From contig JAQTLU010000004.1 of the NCBI GenBank assembly GCA_028714735.1, positions 1 through 64,000 of the forward strand: a stretch of 64,000 nt of DNA, written 5' to 3'. The stretch is from Gallionellaceae bacterium. Lineage in GTDB: Bacteria; Pseudomonadota; Gammaproteobacteria; Burkholderiales; Thiobacillaceae. The notes under the pieces were generated by a model. The model worked only from the letters and a program-made list of their open reading frames with translations, did no database searches and had not been told where the DNA came from. The translations under genes and the position numbers were made by a program. Positions 22,154-32,089 of the stretch are shown piece after piece. Numbering within the stretch: position 1 is the stretch's first letter; every line of letters starts with the position of its first letter.

Positions 22154-23922
22154 GTTTCATCTCCTTGTTTTTCCAGGCCGAACTGGAGGCTGAAGCAGGC
22201 GCCGCCCCAGCGGCTCCGGGTCACCGCGATGCGGCCGCCGTGGGCCTGGACGATCTGGTCGACGATGGTGAGGCCGAGGCCGATGCCGCCCTCGCGCCGG
22301 GTGAAGAAGGGGTCGAACACCCGTTCCAGGTCGGCCTCGGCGATGCCGGGGCCGTCGTCTTCCACCCGTACTTCCAGGCCGTTCGCCGAGTCGCGGCTGG
22401 ATACGGCCAGGCGGCCGCCTTCGGGGACATGCTGCTGGGCGTTGATGAGCAGGTTGAGGAAGACCTGGATCATCTGCTCGCGGTCGCAGGCCAGGATGGA
22501 ATGCCGGGCATCGAGATGGCTTTCCAGCTCGATGCCCTTCTTGCTCAGCCGGCTCGAGATCAGGGCCGAGACATGGCCGATGATGTCGTGCAGGTCGTGA
22601 GGCAGGAACTGGGGCGGCCGGGGCGAGGCGCATTCCAGCAGGGTGGTGACCAGGCGGTTCAGACGTTCGGTCTCGCTGACGATGAACTCGGTGAGTTCCC
22701 GGTCCTGGGCCGGCAGGCCCGGCCGGCGGGCGAGCATCTCCGCGGAGGACTTGAGTATGCCCAGCGGGGTGCGCACCTCGTGCGCCATGATGGCGGCCAT
22801 CTCGCCCACCACGGCCAGCTTGCCGGCCCGCACCAGGTGCTCGCGGGAACGCTCCAGGGCCTCGATCATCTCCCCGAAGGCATGGCACAACTCGCCGACC
22901 TCGGTGATGCCGGTGGCAATCTGCGGCGCCGCCGGCCGGCGCATCTGCCACATCTGGCGGGCGAACTCGGTCAACTGGCCGATCGGTTGCGCCAGCCGTG
23001 CCGACAGGCGCAGGGACAGCCAGCCGGCCACCAGCAGGGTGAACAGGAGCGAGCCCAGGATGACCCAGGCCAGTTGCCAGACCGGCGCGAAGGCGACGCT
23101 GGTCGGCTCCACCATGAGCAGGCGCCAGCCGAAACCGGGGAAGTGCTGATAGCCGGATGATCTGGCCGAGCCGAGCAGCAGGTCGTCGGCCCCCGGGACG
23201 GCGCCGCTGCGGGTGCCGATGCCGGACGGCAGCGCCGCGCGGTACCAGTCGGCCGGCCGGCCGGACGTGTCTGCCAGCGGACCGGCCGCGGCGATGATCT
23301 GGTCGCGCGCATCCAGCAGCAGGGCGGTGCGCTCGCTGCCTTGCACGGCGTCCTCGAGCAGGCGGCGCACCTCGTTCCAGTTCAGGACCGCATACAGGCG
23401 GCCCAGGTCGCCGCCGGTGAAACTGTCGGGAATATCGACCCTCAGGGTGATCTGGCTGGGCTGGCCGCCGGCCTTGGCGACGAAGTGTTCGAGCACGACC
23501 GGTATGCTGCCGCTCTTTGATTCCCGCAACAGGACGTCACCGGGCGGGCGCATCCGCCCGATCAGGGTGGCGTCGCTGGCCGCGACCACATGGCCCTGGA
23601 TGTCGGTGCAATAGATGGCGTCGTAGATCCGGCCATGGCCGGTCTTGAGGTCGGCCAGCATGCGCGCCATGCGTTTGTCGATGTCGCCCGCGCGGATGTC
23701 CTGGAGCAGTTCCAGGCGCTGCCATTCCCGTATGTCAGCCAGGCGTTCGAAGGAATAGGCGTCGATGCGGTCGAGCAGGGCGCTGGCGGTGTGTTGCAGG
23801 TTCTGGCCGATTTCGGCCTGGAGCGACAGACGGAATTCGTAAAAGGAGAGCGCGCCTCCGAGCAGGACCGAGATGGCGACCAGGGTGAGGAAGCCACGCA
23901 GGATGGCGCTGCGGATGGTCAA
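22150..23922 (-). CDS. Sensor histidine kinase with periplasmic Cache-like domain
   Basis: The 590-residue inner-membrane protein has segment 1 at about 5-27, a large periplasmic region about 28-275 with Cache-like features (IYDAIYCTDIQGHVVAASD, LLLDARDQIIAAAG), segment 2 about 280-302 and HAMP about 303-355. The kinase core follows: H381 in MAHEVRTPLGILKSS, N box NLLINAQQHV, DDGPGIAEADLERVFDPFFT and GIGLGLTIV. It is the partner of the NtrC-type regulator. Its divergent neighbours are a porin-like protein and a PstS-like periplasmic protein, which could supply or bind the ligand it senses. Confidence 0.93.
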   Translation of the reverse strand: MTIRSAILRGFLTLVAISVLLGGALSFYEFRLSLQAEIGQNLQHTASALLDRIDAYSFERLADIREWQRLELLQDIRAGDIDKRMARMLADLKTGHGRIYDAIYCTDIQGHVVAASDATLIGRMRPPGDVLLRESKSGSIPVVLEHFVAKAGGQPSQITLRVDIPDSFTGGDLGRLYAVLNWNEVRRLLEDAVQGSERTALLLDARDQIIAAAGPLADTSGRPADWYRAALPSGIGTRSGAVPGADDLLLGSARSSGYQHFPGFGWRLLMVEPTSVAFAPVWQLAWVILGSLLFTLLVAGWLSLRLSARLAQPIGQLTEFARQMWQMRRPAAPQIATGITEVGELCHAFGEMIEALERSREHLVRAGKLAVVGEMAAIMAHEVRTPLGILKSSAEMLARRPGLPAQDRELTEFIVSETERLNRLVTTLLECASPRPPQFLPHDLHDIIGHVSALISSRLSKKGIELESHLDARHSILACDREQMIQVFLNLLINAQQHVPEGGRLAVSSRDSANGLEVRVEDDGPGIAEADLERVFDPFFTRREGGIGLGLTIVDQIVQAHGGRIAVTRSRWGGACFSLQFGLEKQGDET

Positions 23923-24059
23923 ACAGCGCTCCCATCGGCGTTCTCGGCCGGGTTCGCCCGGATCAGGCTGCTAAGATACACTCCGTTCCTTCCTTGCCCT
24001 GCCATGCCGCCCGCGCGGCCTCGGAGTAGCCCGGACCGAACCCATTCGGGAGAGCCAGC

Positions 24060-25139
24060 ATGTCATCCATTCCATTTATTGCCCGCCCGGCGTGGTTCGC
24101 CTGCCTGCTCACGGCCGGCCTGTTGGCGACCGGCACCGTCGCGGCCGCGCCGCCCTATCAACTGGGTCAGGGCTATCCGCTGCCCTGGTTCGGACTCACC
24201 GCGGGCGGCTATGCCAGCATACATGTCTCGGCCCTGGATGGCGAGCCGACCACCCTGAACGTCAAGGAATTGAGCCTGTTCCTGCACGGCGACCCGCTGC
24301 CGACCTGGCATTTCTTCACCGAACTGGAAGTGGGCGACGTGCTGACCGCAAGCAAGGACCGGACGGCTGTCTTCGACGGTGATTTCGACGTCGAGCGCCT
24401 CTACCTGGACCACAACCTGTCGGCCCATGACGCCGTGCGGATGGGCAAGTTCCTCACCCCGATCGGGCGCTGGAACCAGATCCATGCCGACCCCCTGGTC
24501 TGGAGCGTGACCCGGCCGCTGACCACCAGCGCCGGTTTTGCCCGTCACGCCTCCGGGCTGGAACTCTACGGTTCGCGCTCGCTGGGGTCCGGGGAGGTGG
24601 ATTACCAGGTCTATGCCGACGCGACCACGGCCCTGGACCCCACCGAGGCGCTGGAACAGACCTTCGCCGATGCCGACCTGCCGGTCAACCCGGCCAGTTC
24701 CTTCAAGCACGGCATGGGCCTGTACCTGCGTTACCGCAATATCGACGATTCCCTCCAACTCGGCCTGTCCGCCGCTCGCTTCAGCCTCAAGGAACAGCCG
24801 CCGGCCAAGCAGCTAGTTGGCCTGGACCTGTTCTACACCCGCTGGGGCTGGGAACTGTCGGGCGAGGCGATCTACCGGCGCGACGAGAGCGGCGCCGGCA
24901 GGAGCGACCGGGGTGGTTATGTCCAGTTGGTGGCGCCGGTCGCCGACCGGCTCTACGCCATCGTCAGCCACGAACGCTATCGTTCCGCGCTGCTGCCGGA
25001 TACCCAGGAATGGACCGGCATCGGGCTGACCTACCGGCCCAGCCCGCCGTTGTCGTTCAAGCTGGAATACCGTGACGGCCGCGGCGATGCGCGGCTGGTC
25101 CCGGACGGCGTGCTGTTCTCGCTTGCGGTCCTGCTGTGA
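24060..25139 (+). CDS. Porin-like outer membrane beta-barrel protein
   Basis: The 359-residue protein has an N-terminal Sec signal peptide (hydrophobic 14-30, AAA/APPYQ cleavage near residue 30). The rest alternates short amphipathic strands and loops rich in Tyr, Arg, Gly and Asp, e.g. GLTAGGYASIHVSALDG, GVDYQVYAD-type VDYQVYADATT, LSFKLEYRDGRGDARL, as in phosphate- or carboxylate-selective porins. It ends VLFSLAVLL, with a C-terminal hydrophobic residue suited to BAM recognition. The PstS-like gene overlaps its stop codon, so the two are co-translated. Confidence 0.8.
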   Translation: MSSIPFIARPAWFACLLTAGLLATGTVAAAPPYQLGQGYPLPWFGLTAGGYASIHVSALDGEPTTLNVKELSLFLHGDPLPTWHFFTELEVGDVLTASKDRTAVFDGDFDVERLYLDHNLSAHDAVRMGKFLTPIGRWNQIHADPLVWSVTRPLTTSAGFARHASGLELYGSRSLGSGEVDYQVYADATTALDPTEALEQTFADADLPVNPASSFKHGMGLYLRYRNIDDSLQLGLSAARFSLKEQPPAKQLVGLDLFYTRWGWELSGEAIYRRDESGAGRSDRGGYVQLVAPVADRLYAIVSHERYRSALLPDTQEWTGIGLTYRPSPPLSFKLEYRDGRGDARLVPDGVLFSLAVLL

Positions 25140-25621
25140 AGACTGCCGGCATGGCGCGCCTGCGGGTCCTTGTCCTGCTCATCGGCCTGGCCGCAGGCCG
25201 GGTGTTTGCCGCCGAGGCGGCCATCGCCGTGATCGCCGGCCCGCAGGCGCCCACCATCAACTACGATCGCCAGACGCTCAAGGACATCTTCCTCAAGCGT
25301 ATCGTCGTCGACGCCAGCGGCGTCGCCCTGGCCCCGCTCAACCTGCCGCCCGCCGACCCGCTGCGCCAGGCCTTCTCGCTGGCCTTGTGGGGACAGCCGC
25401 CGGAGGCCAAGCAGCATTACTGGAACGAGCGCTATTTCAGCGGGGTGACGCCGCCCTACGTGGTGCGCTCGCAGGAGGCCATGCTGCGCTTCGTCGCCGA
25501 CACCCCGGGCGCCGTGGGTTACGTGTCCGACTGCCTGGCCGATGCCAGGGTGACGGTGGTGGCCCGCCTGCCGGCGCCGGCCGAATGGGCAGCCCGCCTG
25601 AGCGGAGTTTGCCCGGAGTAA
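25136..25621 (+). CDS. PstS-like (phosphate-type) periplasmic substrate-binding protein, short form
   Basis: The 161-residue protein starts at GTG 25136, overlapping the porin stop (GTGA); ATG 25151 is an alternative. The signal peptide ends near residue 25 (RVFA/AEA). The mature domain has the PstS-like features TLKDIFLKRIV, WNERYFSGVTPPYVVRSQEAMLRFVADTPGAVGYV. At about 135 mature residues it is half the length of a classical phosphate-binding protein and has no ABC permease beside it, so an accessory or sensing role with the divergent kinase is more likely than uptake. Confidence 0.8.
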   Translation: MKTAGMARLRVLVLLIGLAAGRVFAAEAAIAVIAGPQAPTINYDRQTLKDIFLKRIVVDASGVALAPLNLPPADPLRQAFSLALWGQPPEAKQHYWNERYFSGVTPPYVVRSQEAMLRFVADTPGAVGYVSDCLADARVTVVARLPAPAEWAARLSGVCPE

Positions 25622-25786
25622 GTGCCCGATTGTCCGCAACGGTTGTCTACGTTTTTTGCGCACTGCAAATTCCGTACACTCCATGTGGTTACCCGTTTTA
25701 TGAATTAATACATACATAACAACAGCTTGAGTTGTTGGCATGGTAATCGCTATTGGCTGCTGGTCACTGACCGGAGTGGATAGAGC
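25622..25786 (+). promoter_or_regulatory. AT-rich upstream region of the hemolysin-family operon
   Basis: This spacer is much more AT-rich than the coding sequence around it (CGTTTTATGAATTAATACATACATAAC). It holds an inverted repeat AACAAC (25718-25723) with GTTGTT (25731-25736) and probably the operon promoter. No clear -35/-10 pair could be assigned. The inverted repeat is a candidate operator. Confidence 0.4.
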
Positions 25787-26518
25787 ATGAACCAGACAAC
25801 GGCTTCACCCTGCATAGAAAACGGCATCGACCCCCTCCTGGCGGAACTGAGGGAAGCGGTAGAACTGTTCCACGCGGCCCCGGGCGGCACCGACCGCCAA
25901 CGCCTGCTTGCCTTCGTCAGGGAGGTGTTCCGCCATGCCCATGGCGCCGAGGTGGCCGCCGTGCATCCCAATCTGCTCGGCTTCAGTTCCGGTGCCGCCT
26001 TGCGGGCGGTGCTGGGCTATCGCAGCGGCAACGCCGAGCCGCTGTTTTCCGAACAGTACCTGGAAGGGCCGGCCGATCGTTTGATCGCGGCACGCTTCGG
26101 CCAGCCGGTCCGGCGCGACGAACTGGTCGAGGTGGGCAACTTTGCCCTGGCCGACCCGGGCCAGGCGCGCTGGGTGATCGCCGCCACCACGACCTACCTG
26201 GCCGCGGCCGGCTATCGCTGGGTGATGTTCACCGCCACCCGGCCGCTGGCCAATGCCTTCCGCCGGCTGGGCCTGCGGCCGCTGCCGCTGGCACCCGCCG
26301 ACCCGGCCAGGCTGCCGGACGGCGGCGCAAGCTGGGGCCGATACTACGACGGCGGCCCGGCGGTCTACGCCGGCGATATCCTGGCCGGCTACCAGAAGCT
26401 TCATGGTGCCGCCGGCCATCGCCACGGCCATCTGAAGTCGCTCCTGGAAACGGCCTGGGAACTGGGCGCGCAGAACCTGCTGCGCGGGTCCGCGCTGAAC
26501 TGGCAGGTGGCCCGGTGA
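25787..26518 (+). CDS. Thermostable hemolysin family protein (acyltransferase-like fold predicted)
   Basis: The 243-residue protein of the T_hemolysin family is named after Vibrio delta-VPH. The conserved block is recognisable: EPLFSEQYLEGPADRLIAARFG, RDELVEVGNFAL, AGYRWVMFTATRPLANAFRRLG, LPLAPADPARLPDG, WGRYYDGGPAVYAGDI (about residues 78-205). There is no signal peptide, and the fold resembles GNAT/autoinducer-synthase proteins. In this cluster an acyl-transfer or cofactor-handling role is more plausible than hemolysis. It is the first gene of a five-gene operon; its TGA overlaps the GTG of the ligase gene. Confidence 0.85.
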   Translation: MNQTTASPCIENGIDPLLAELREAVELFHAAPGGTDRQRLLAFVREVFRHAHGAEVAAVHPNLLGFSSGAALRAVLGYRSGNAEPLFSEQYLEGPADRLIAARFGQPVRRDELVEVGNFALADPGQARWVIAATTTYLAAAGYRWVMFTATRPLANAFRRLGLRPLPLAPADPARLPDGGASWGRYYDGGPAVYAGDILAGYQKLHGAAGHRHGHLKSLLETAWELGAQNLLRGSALNWQVAR

Positions 26519-27999
26519 GCGCCCTGCTGGAGCGCATCGGCCTGCACGGCAGGCAGCGGCCGGACGCGGCCGCACTCGCCGACGGCCGGGTGACCCTGAG
26601 CTACCGGGAGCTGGTGACCGAGATCGGCAATCTGGCCGACCTGATCGAGGCCGGCCGGGTCGGGCTTCTGCTGGACAACGGCGTGCCCTGGGCCTGCCTG
26701 GACCTGGCCTTGCGCCAGCGGGAGGCGGTCTGCGTACCGATGCCCGGCTTCTTCAGCACCAGCCAGTTGAGCCACCTGGTCCGGGATGCCGGCCTCGACC
26801 TCATCGTGACCGACCTGCCCGACCGGGTGGCCGAACTGCTCGGAAGCCCGGCGGCCGACAGCATCGAGATCGCCGGCCGGACGGTCTGGCTGTTCCGCCC
26901 GGCCGCCAGCGCCCGGGCCGGCATGGGCGGGACCGGGATACTGCCGACGGGCACCAGCAAGATCACCTATACCTCCGGCACCACCGGCCAGCCCAGGGGC
27001 GTTTGCCTGTCCGGGGCAGTCATCGAGTCGGTGGCCGCCGAACTGGCCGACGCGGTCGGCGCCGGGCCGGACGACCGGGCGTTGTCGCTGCTGCCGCTGT
27101 CCACCCTGCTGGAGAACATCGGCGGCCTCTATGCCCCGCTCTGGGTCGGCGCCTGCGCCCAGATGCCCGGCCTGGCTGAATGCGGCATGGCGGGTTCGTC
27201 GGGCCTCGACCCGATGCGCCTGTACCGGGCCTTGCTGCGCTTTGCCCCCAGCACCGTCATCCTGGTGCCGCAATTACTCAAGGTGCTGGTGGAGGGGGTG
27301 GTGGCCGGTCAGCCCGTGCCGGCCAGCCTGCGTTTCGTCGCGGTCGGCGGCGCCCCCGTGGCCCCTGACCTGCTGGCGCGTGCGCGCAGCCTGGGCATTC
27401 CGGCCTATCAGGGCTACGGCCTGTCCGAGGCGGCCTCGGTGGTGTGCCTGAACCGGCCCGGCGCCGAACGCGCCGGCAGCGTGGGCAAGCCGCTGGCCAA
27501 TGTCCGGGTCAGCGTCAGCGCCGACGGCGAGGTGATGGTGGGCGGCCGGCTGTTCCTCGGCTACCTGGGCGGCGCCGCGGTGAACGACGAGGTCTGGGCC
27601 ACGGGCGATCTGGGTTACCTGGATGCCGACGGTTGCCTGTACCTGACCGGTCGCAAGAAGACGGCCTATGCCACGGCGTTCGGCCGCAACGTCGCCCCGG
27701 AATGGGTGGAGAGCGAATTGACCGGCCATCCGCTGATCGCCCAGGCCGCAGTATTCGGCGAGGGCCGGCCATTCAATGTCGCCGTGCTGGTGCCGCGCAG
27801 CGCGGTGTCCGCCGAGGTCATGGCGGCGGCGGTGCGCTCGGTCAACGAGCGCCTGCCGGACTACGCCAGGACGCCCCGCTGGGTCGTCGCCGAGGCGCCC
27901 TTCAGCAGCAGCAACGGCCTCGCCAGCGCCAGCGGCGCCCTGAATCGCGCCGCCGTGGCGGCACATTACCAACAACACATCGAGCGACTGTATGGATAA
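26515..27999 (+). CDS. AMP-dependent acyl/aryl ligase (ANL superfamily) with altered C-terminal lysine motif
   Basis: The 494-residue adenylate-forming enzyme has P-loop TYTSGTTGQPRG (near 155-166), YQGYGLSEAASV (A5), WATGDLGYLDADG (A7) and GRKKTAYATAFGRNVAPEWVE (A8). The usual A10 motif NGKxxR appears as SGALNR (473-478), with Ala475 where the catalytic lysine is expected. Either the adenylation chemistry is impaired, another residue substitutes, or the enzyme works differently. It starts at GTG 26515, overlapping the previous stop, and overlaps the next gene by 8 bases. It probably activates a carboxylic acid for the pathway encoded by this operon. Confidence 0.88.
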   Translation: MSALLERIGLHGRQRPDAAALADGRVTLSYRELVTEIGNLADLIEAGRVGLLLDNGVPWACLDLALRQREAVCVPMPGFFSTSQLSHLVRDAGLDLIVTDLPDRVAELLGSPAADSIEIAGRTVWLFRPAASARAGMGGTGILPTGTSKITYTSGTTGQPRGVCLSGAVIESVAAELADAVGAGPDDRALSLLPLSTLLENIGGLYAPLWVGACAQMPGLAECGMAGSSGLDPMRLYRALLRFAPSTVILVPQLLKVLVEGVVAGQPVPASLRFVAVGGAPVAPDLLARARSLGIPAYQGYGLSEAASVVCLNRPGAERAGSVGKPLANVRVSVSADGEVMVGGRLFLGYLGGAAVNDEVWATGDLGYLDADGCLYLTGRKKTAYATAFGRNVAPEWVESELTGHPLIAQAAVFGEGRPFNVAVLVPRSAVSAEVMAAAVRSVNERLPDYARTPRWVVAEAPFSSSNGLASASGALNRAAVAAHYQQHIERLYG

Positions 28000-28657
28000 G
28001 AAGGCCTTCCTGACCCCTTTTGAACAACTGGTAGGCCGCACGGCCGAGGCCCGGGCCGGCCTGGTCGGCATCCCGCTGGTGCAGCGGGCCCTCTCCGGCG
28101 AGGTGACGCGCGAGGAGTATCTGGCCTTCCTGGCCCAGGCCTACCATCACGTGAAACATACCGTGCCCCTGCTGATGGCCTGCGGCGCTCGCCTGCCGGA
28201 ACGGCTGGACTGGCTGCGCGAGGCCGTGGCCCGCTACATCGAGGAAGAGATCGGTCACGAACTGTGGATCCTCGACGATATCGCCGCCGCCGGCGGAGAT
28301 CCGGAGGCGGTGCGCCGCGCCGGTCCCGCACCGGCCACCGAGCTGATGGTGGCCTACGCCTACGACCAGATCCAGCGCAACAACCCGGCCGGCTTCTTCG
28401 GCATGGTCTACGTGCTGGAAGGTACCAGCGTCAACCTGGCCCATCGCGCGGCTGCGGCCATCCAGCAGCGCCTGGGGCTGCCGGAAACCGCCTTCCGCTA
28501 CCTGACCTCGCACGGCAGCGTGGACCAGGAGCACATCCGCTTCCTGGAAGACCTGATCGACCGGCTCGACGATGCCGACGACCAGGCCGCCGTCACGCAC
28601 GCGGCCGGGATGTTCTTCCGCCTCTACGGCGACGTATTCCGTTCCATCGCCCACTGA
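27992..28657 (+). CDS. Heme-oxygenase-like (TenA/UndA-type) probable diiron enzyme
   Basis: The 221-residue all-helical protein belongs to the TenA/iron-containing redox enzyme superfamily. Candidate metal ligands in the expected helices are H53/H56 (YHHVKH), E86, H89, E90 and D96 (EEEIGHELWILDD), E143 (VLEGT), and H174, D178, H181 (SHGSVDQEH). This pattern fits heme-oxygenase-like diiron oxidases such as UndA, which act on fatty acids, better than thiaminase TenA. It overlaps the ligase gene by 8 bases. The substrate is unknown; oxidation of an acyl intermediate made by the ligase is the natural hypothesis. Confidence 0.85.
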   Translation: MDKKAFLTPFEQLVGRTAEARAGLVGIPLVQRALSGEVTREEYLAFLAQAYHHVKHTVPLLMACGARLPERLDWLREAVARYIEEEIGHELWILDDIAAAGGDPEAVRRAGPAPATELMVAYAYDQIQRNNPAGFFGMVYVLEGTSVNLAHRAAAAIQQRLGLPETAFRYLTSHGSVDQEHIRFLEDLIDRLDDADDQAAVTHAAGMFFRLYGDVFRSIAH

Positions 28658-28680
28658 TATCCCATTCGAGGAGATAGCTC

Positions 28681-29367
28681 ATGAACCCCATGAAAACCCT
28701 GCTGGCCGCCCTGGTCCTGACCGGCGCCTTCGCCTTGCCGGCACTGGCTGCCGATGCCCCCCTGGACCAGGCCATATTGCAGATCCAGCACGACTGGGCG
28801 CACATCAACTATGAAGTGCCGGAGAAGCAGCGCGCCGACGCCTTCGAAGGCCTGGAGAAGCGGGCCGAGGCGGTGGCCAGGCAGTATCCGGAGCGGGCCG
28901 AGCCGCTGATCTGGGAAGGCATCGTCTACAGTTCCCATGCCGGCGCCAAGGGCGGCCTGGGCGCGCTGGGCCTGGCCAAGCAGGCGCGCAACCTGCTGCA
29001 GGCGGCCGAAAAGATCGACCCCAACGCCATGCAGGGCTCGATCTACACTTCGTTGGGCACGCTGTATTACAAGGTGCCCGGCTGGCCGATTGGCTTCGGC
29101 GACGACGACAAGGCGCAGGCCTATCTGAAGAAGGCCTTGCAGACCAATCCCACCGGCATCGACGCCAACTACTTCTGGGCCGATTTCCAGTATGGCCAGC
29201 ACCACTACAAGGACGCCGCGCAGGCGCTGGAGAAGGCCATGAACGCGCCGGCCAGGCCGGAGCGCCCGCTGGCCGACAAGGGCCGGCACCAGGAGATCAA
29301 CGCCCTGATGGCCAAGATACGCAGCCAGGCCGGCGACGTGGCGGTCCTCCAGCCGGGCGCGAGGTAA
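28681..29367 (+). CDS. Periplasmic TPR-like protein of the hemolysin-family operon
   Basis: The 228-residue protein has a signal peptide (hydrophobic 5-23, ALAADAP cleavage near residue 24) and TPR-like helical repeats in the mature part (about 45-75, 95-125, 145-175: GLAKQARNLLQAAEKIDPNA, KAQAYLKKALQTNPTG, KDAAQALEKAMNAP). It contains the phrase YYKVPGWPIGFGDDDKA, seen in TatT-like proteins. GAGGAG (28670-28675) precedes ATG. It is the only exported product of the operon and may bind or traffic its product or partner at the envelope. Confidence 0.83.
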   Translation: MNPMKTLLAALVLTGAFALPALAADAPLDQAILQIQHDWAHINYEVPEKQRADAFEGLEKRAEAVARQYPERAEPLIWEGIVYSSHAGAKGGLGALGLAKQARNLLQAAEKIDPNAMQGSIYTSLGTLYYKVPGWPIGFGDDDKAQAYLKKALQTNPTGIDANYFWADFQYGQHHYKDAAQALEKAMNAPARPERPLADKGRHQEINALMAKIRSQAGDVAVLQPGAR

Positions 29368-29370
29368 GCC

Positions 29371-30180
29371 ATGCAACTCAAGGATCAGCGCATCGTCATC
29401 ACCGGCGGCACCGGCGGCATCGGCCGCGTGCTTACCGAGGAACTGGCCGCACGGGGCGCGCGCCTATGCCATCTGGCGCGCAACCATGACCATGCCGAAA
29501 GCCCGAAGGACATCCGGGTAAAGCGCACCGAGAACAGCCTCGTCCTGTATTGCGACATCGGCCGCGCGGAACAGCGCGAGGAAGCGCTGAATGCCGTCGA
29601 ACGGGCCTGGGGCGGCGTCGACATCCTGATCAACCTGGCCGGCGTGCTGGATTTCCGGCCCTTTCAGGACGAGGACCCGGTCATGCTGCAGCGCATCCTG
29701 CAGATCAACGTCGAGGCGCCGATGCAACTGGCGCGCGCCGTGCTGCCGGGCATGCTGGAGCGGGGTCGTGGCCGCATCGTCAACGTCGGCTCGATGTTCG
29801 GCAGCATCGGCTTTCCCTATTTTGCCGCCTACTCCGCCAGCAAGTTCGCCTTGCGCGGCTACTCCCAGGCCTTGCGCCGGGAACTGGCCGGGACCGGGGT
29901 GGGGGTCAGCTATGTCTCGCCGCGGGCGGTCAATACCCCGCTGAACCCGCCCGTGGTGCACGAGATGGCGGCCCGCGGCATGATGCGCATGGACCAGCCC
30001 GGGCCGGTGGCACAGGGCATCGTGCGTGCCATCGAAAAGGATCTCGGCGAGTTGTACCTGGGCTTTCCGGAAAGCCTGTTTGCCCGCATCAACGGCATCT
30101 TCCCCGGACTGGTCGACCGCGCCTTGATCAAGCAGCTTCCCGCCCTGATGCACTACGCCCTCGGCCAGAAAGGCGCCTGA
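29371..30180 (+). CDS. Short-chain dehydrogenase/reductase
   Basis: The 269-residue cytosolic NAD(P)-dependent oxidoreductase has cofactor motif TGGTGGIG (11-18), NLAGVLD (about 87), and catalytic Ser, Tyr and Lys in the region NVGSMFGSIG and YFAAYSASKFAL (about 138-158), so the active site appears complete. The start is three bases after the TPR stop, so it is the last gene of the operon. A bidirectional terminator follows. It probably reduces or oxidises the carbonyl or hydroxyl of the pathway intermediate. Confidence 0.92.
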   Translation: MQLKDQRIVITGGTGGIGRVLTEELAARGARLCHLARNHDHAESPKDIRVKRTENSLVLYCDIGRAEQREEALNAVERAWGGVDILINLAGVLDFRPFQDEDPVMLQRILQINVEAPMQLARAVLPGMLERGRGRIVNVGSMFGSIGFPYFAAYSASKFALRGYSQALRRELAGTGVGVSYVSPRAVNTPLNPPVVHEMAARGMMRMDQPGPVAQGIVRAIEKDLGELYLGFPESLFARINGIFPGLVDRALIKQLPALMHYALGQKGA

Positions 30181-30199
30181 CGTCCCTGGGCAGCAAATG

Positions 30200-30236
30200 A
30201 AAAGCCCCCGCGAGTTGCCTCGCGGGGGCTTTTTTT
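30200..30236. terminator. Bidirectional terminator between the SDR gene and groEL
   Basis: A 14-bp perfect stem (30201-30214 with 30219-30232, core GCCCCCGCGAG) with a TTGC loop has A residues on the left and a T run on the right. It serves both converging genes. Confidence 0.92.
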
Positions 30237-30254
30237 CAGCTGGCTAAGAGTGGC

Positions 30255-31913
<1,659 letters not shown>

Positions 31914-31930
31914 TTACTCCTAAATCTTGT

Positions 31931-32017
31931 GTCGTCATCCCCGCGAAGGCGGGAATCTAGTGTTTTTCGGGCGGGATCCCCGTCTGGGCGGGGATGGCGC
32001 GGTTAAGCGCCACTTTT
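31931..32017. repeat. Dispersed repeat in the groES-groEL spacer
   Basis: GTCATCCCCGCGAAGGCGGGAATC (about 31935-31958) is a very common intergenic repeat of betaproteobacteria. It is followed by a related, inverted unit GGGATCCCCGTCTGGGCGGGGAT (about 31973-31995). Together they form an imperfect large palindrome inside the chaperonin operon. Confidence 0.7.
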
Positions 32018-32030
32018 AGTTCCGGCTCAG

Positions 32031-32089
32031 ATTCGCTTTCGGCGAATACGACCCTTCACTGAAAGAATTCTTCGTCCAGCGAAGAATTA
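32031..32089 (-). promoter_or_regulatory. Hairpins at the 3' end of groES
   Basis: Two small hairpins follow the groES stop: AATTCTTCG (32066-32074) pairs with CGAAGAATT (32080-32088), overlapping the stop codon, and ATTCGC pairs with GCGAAT (about 32031-32047). They could protect the groES message or partly terminate transcription. Neither has a long T tract. Confidence 0.45.

Noticed and set aside
23923..24059. Sigma-54 promoter for the porin operon
   Set aside because: No GG-N10-GC element with the usual flanks was found, although the neighbouring regulator is of the NtrC type.
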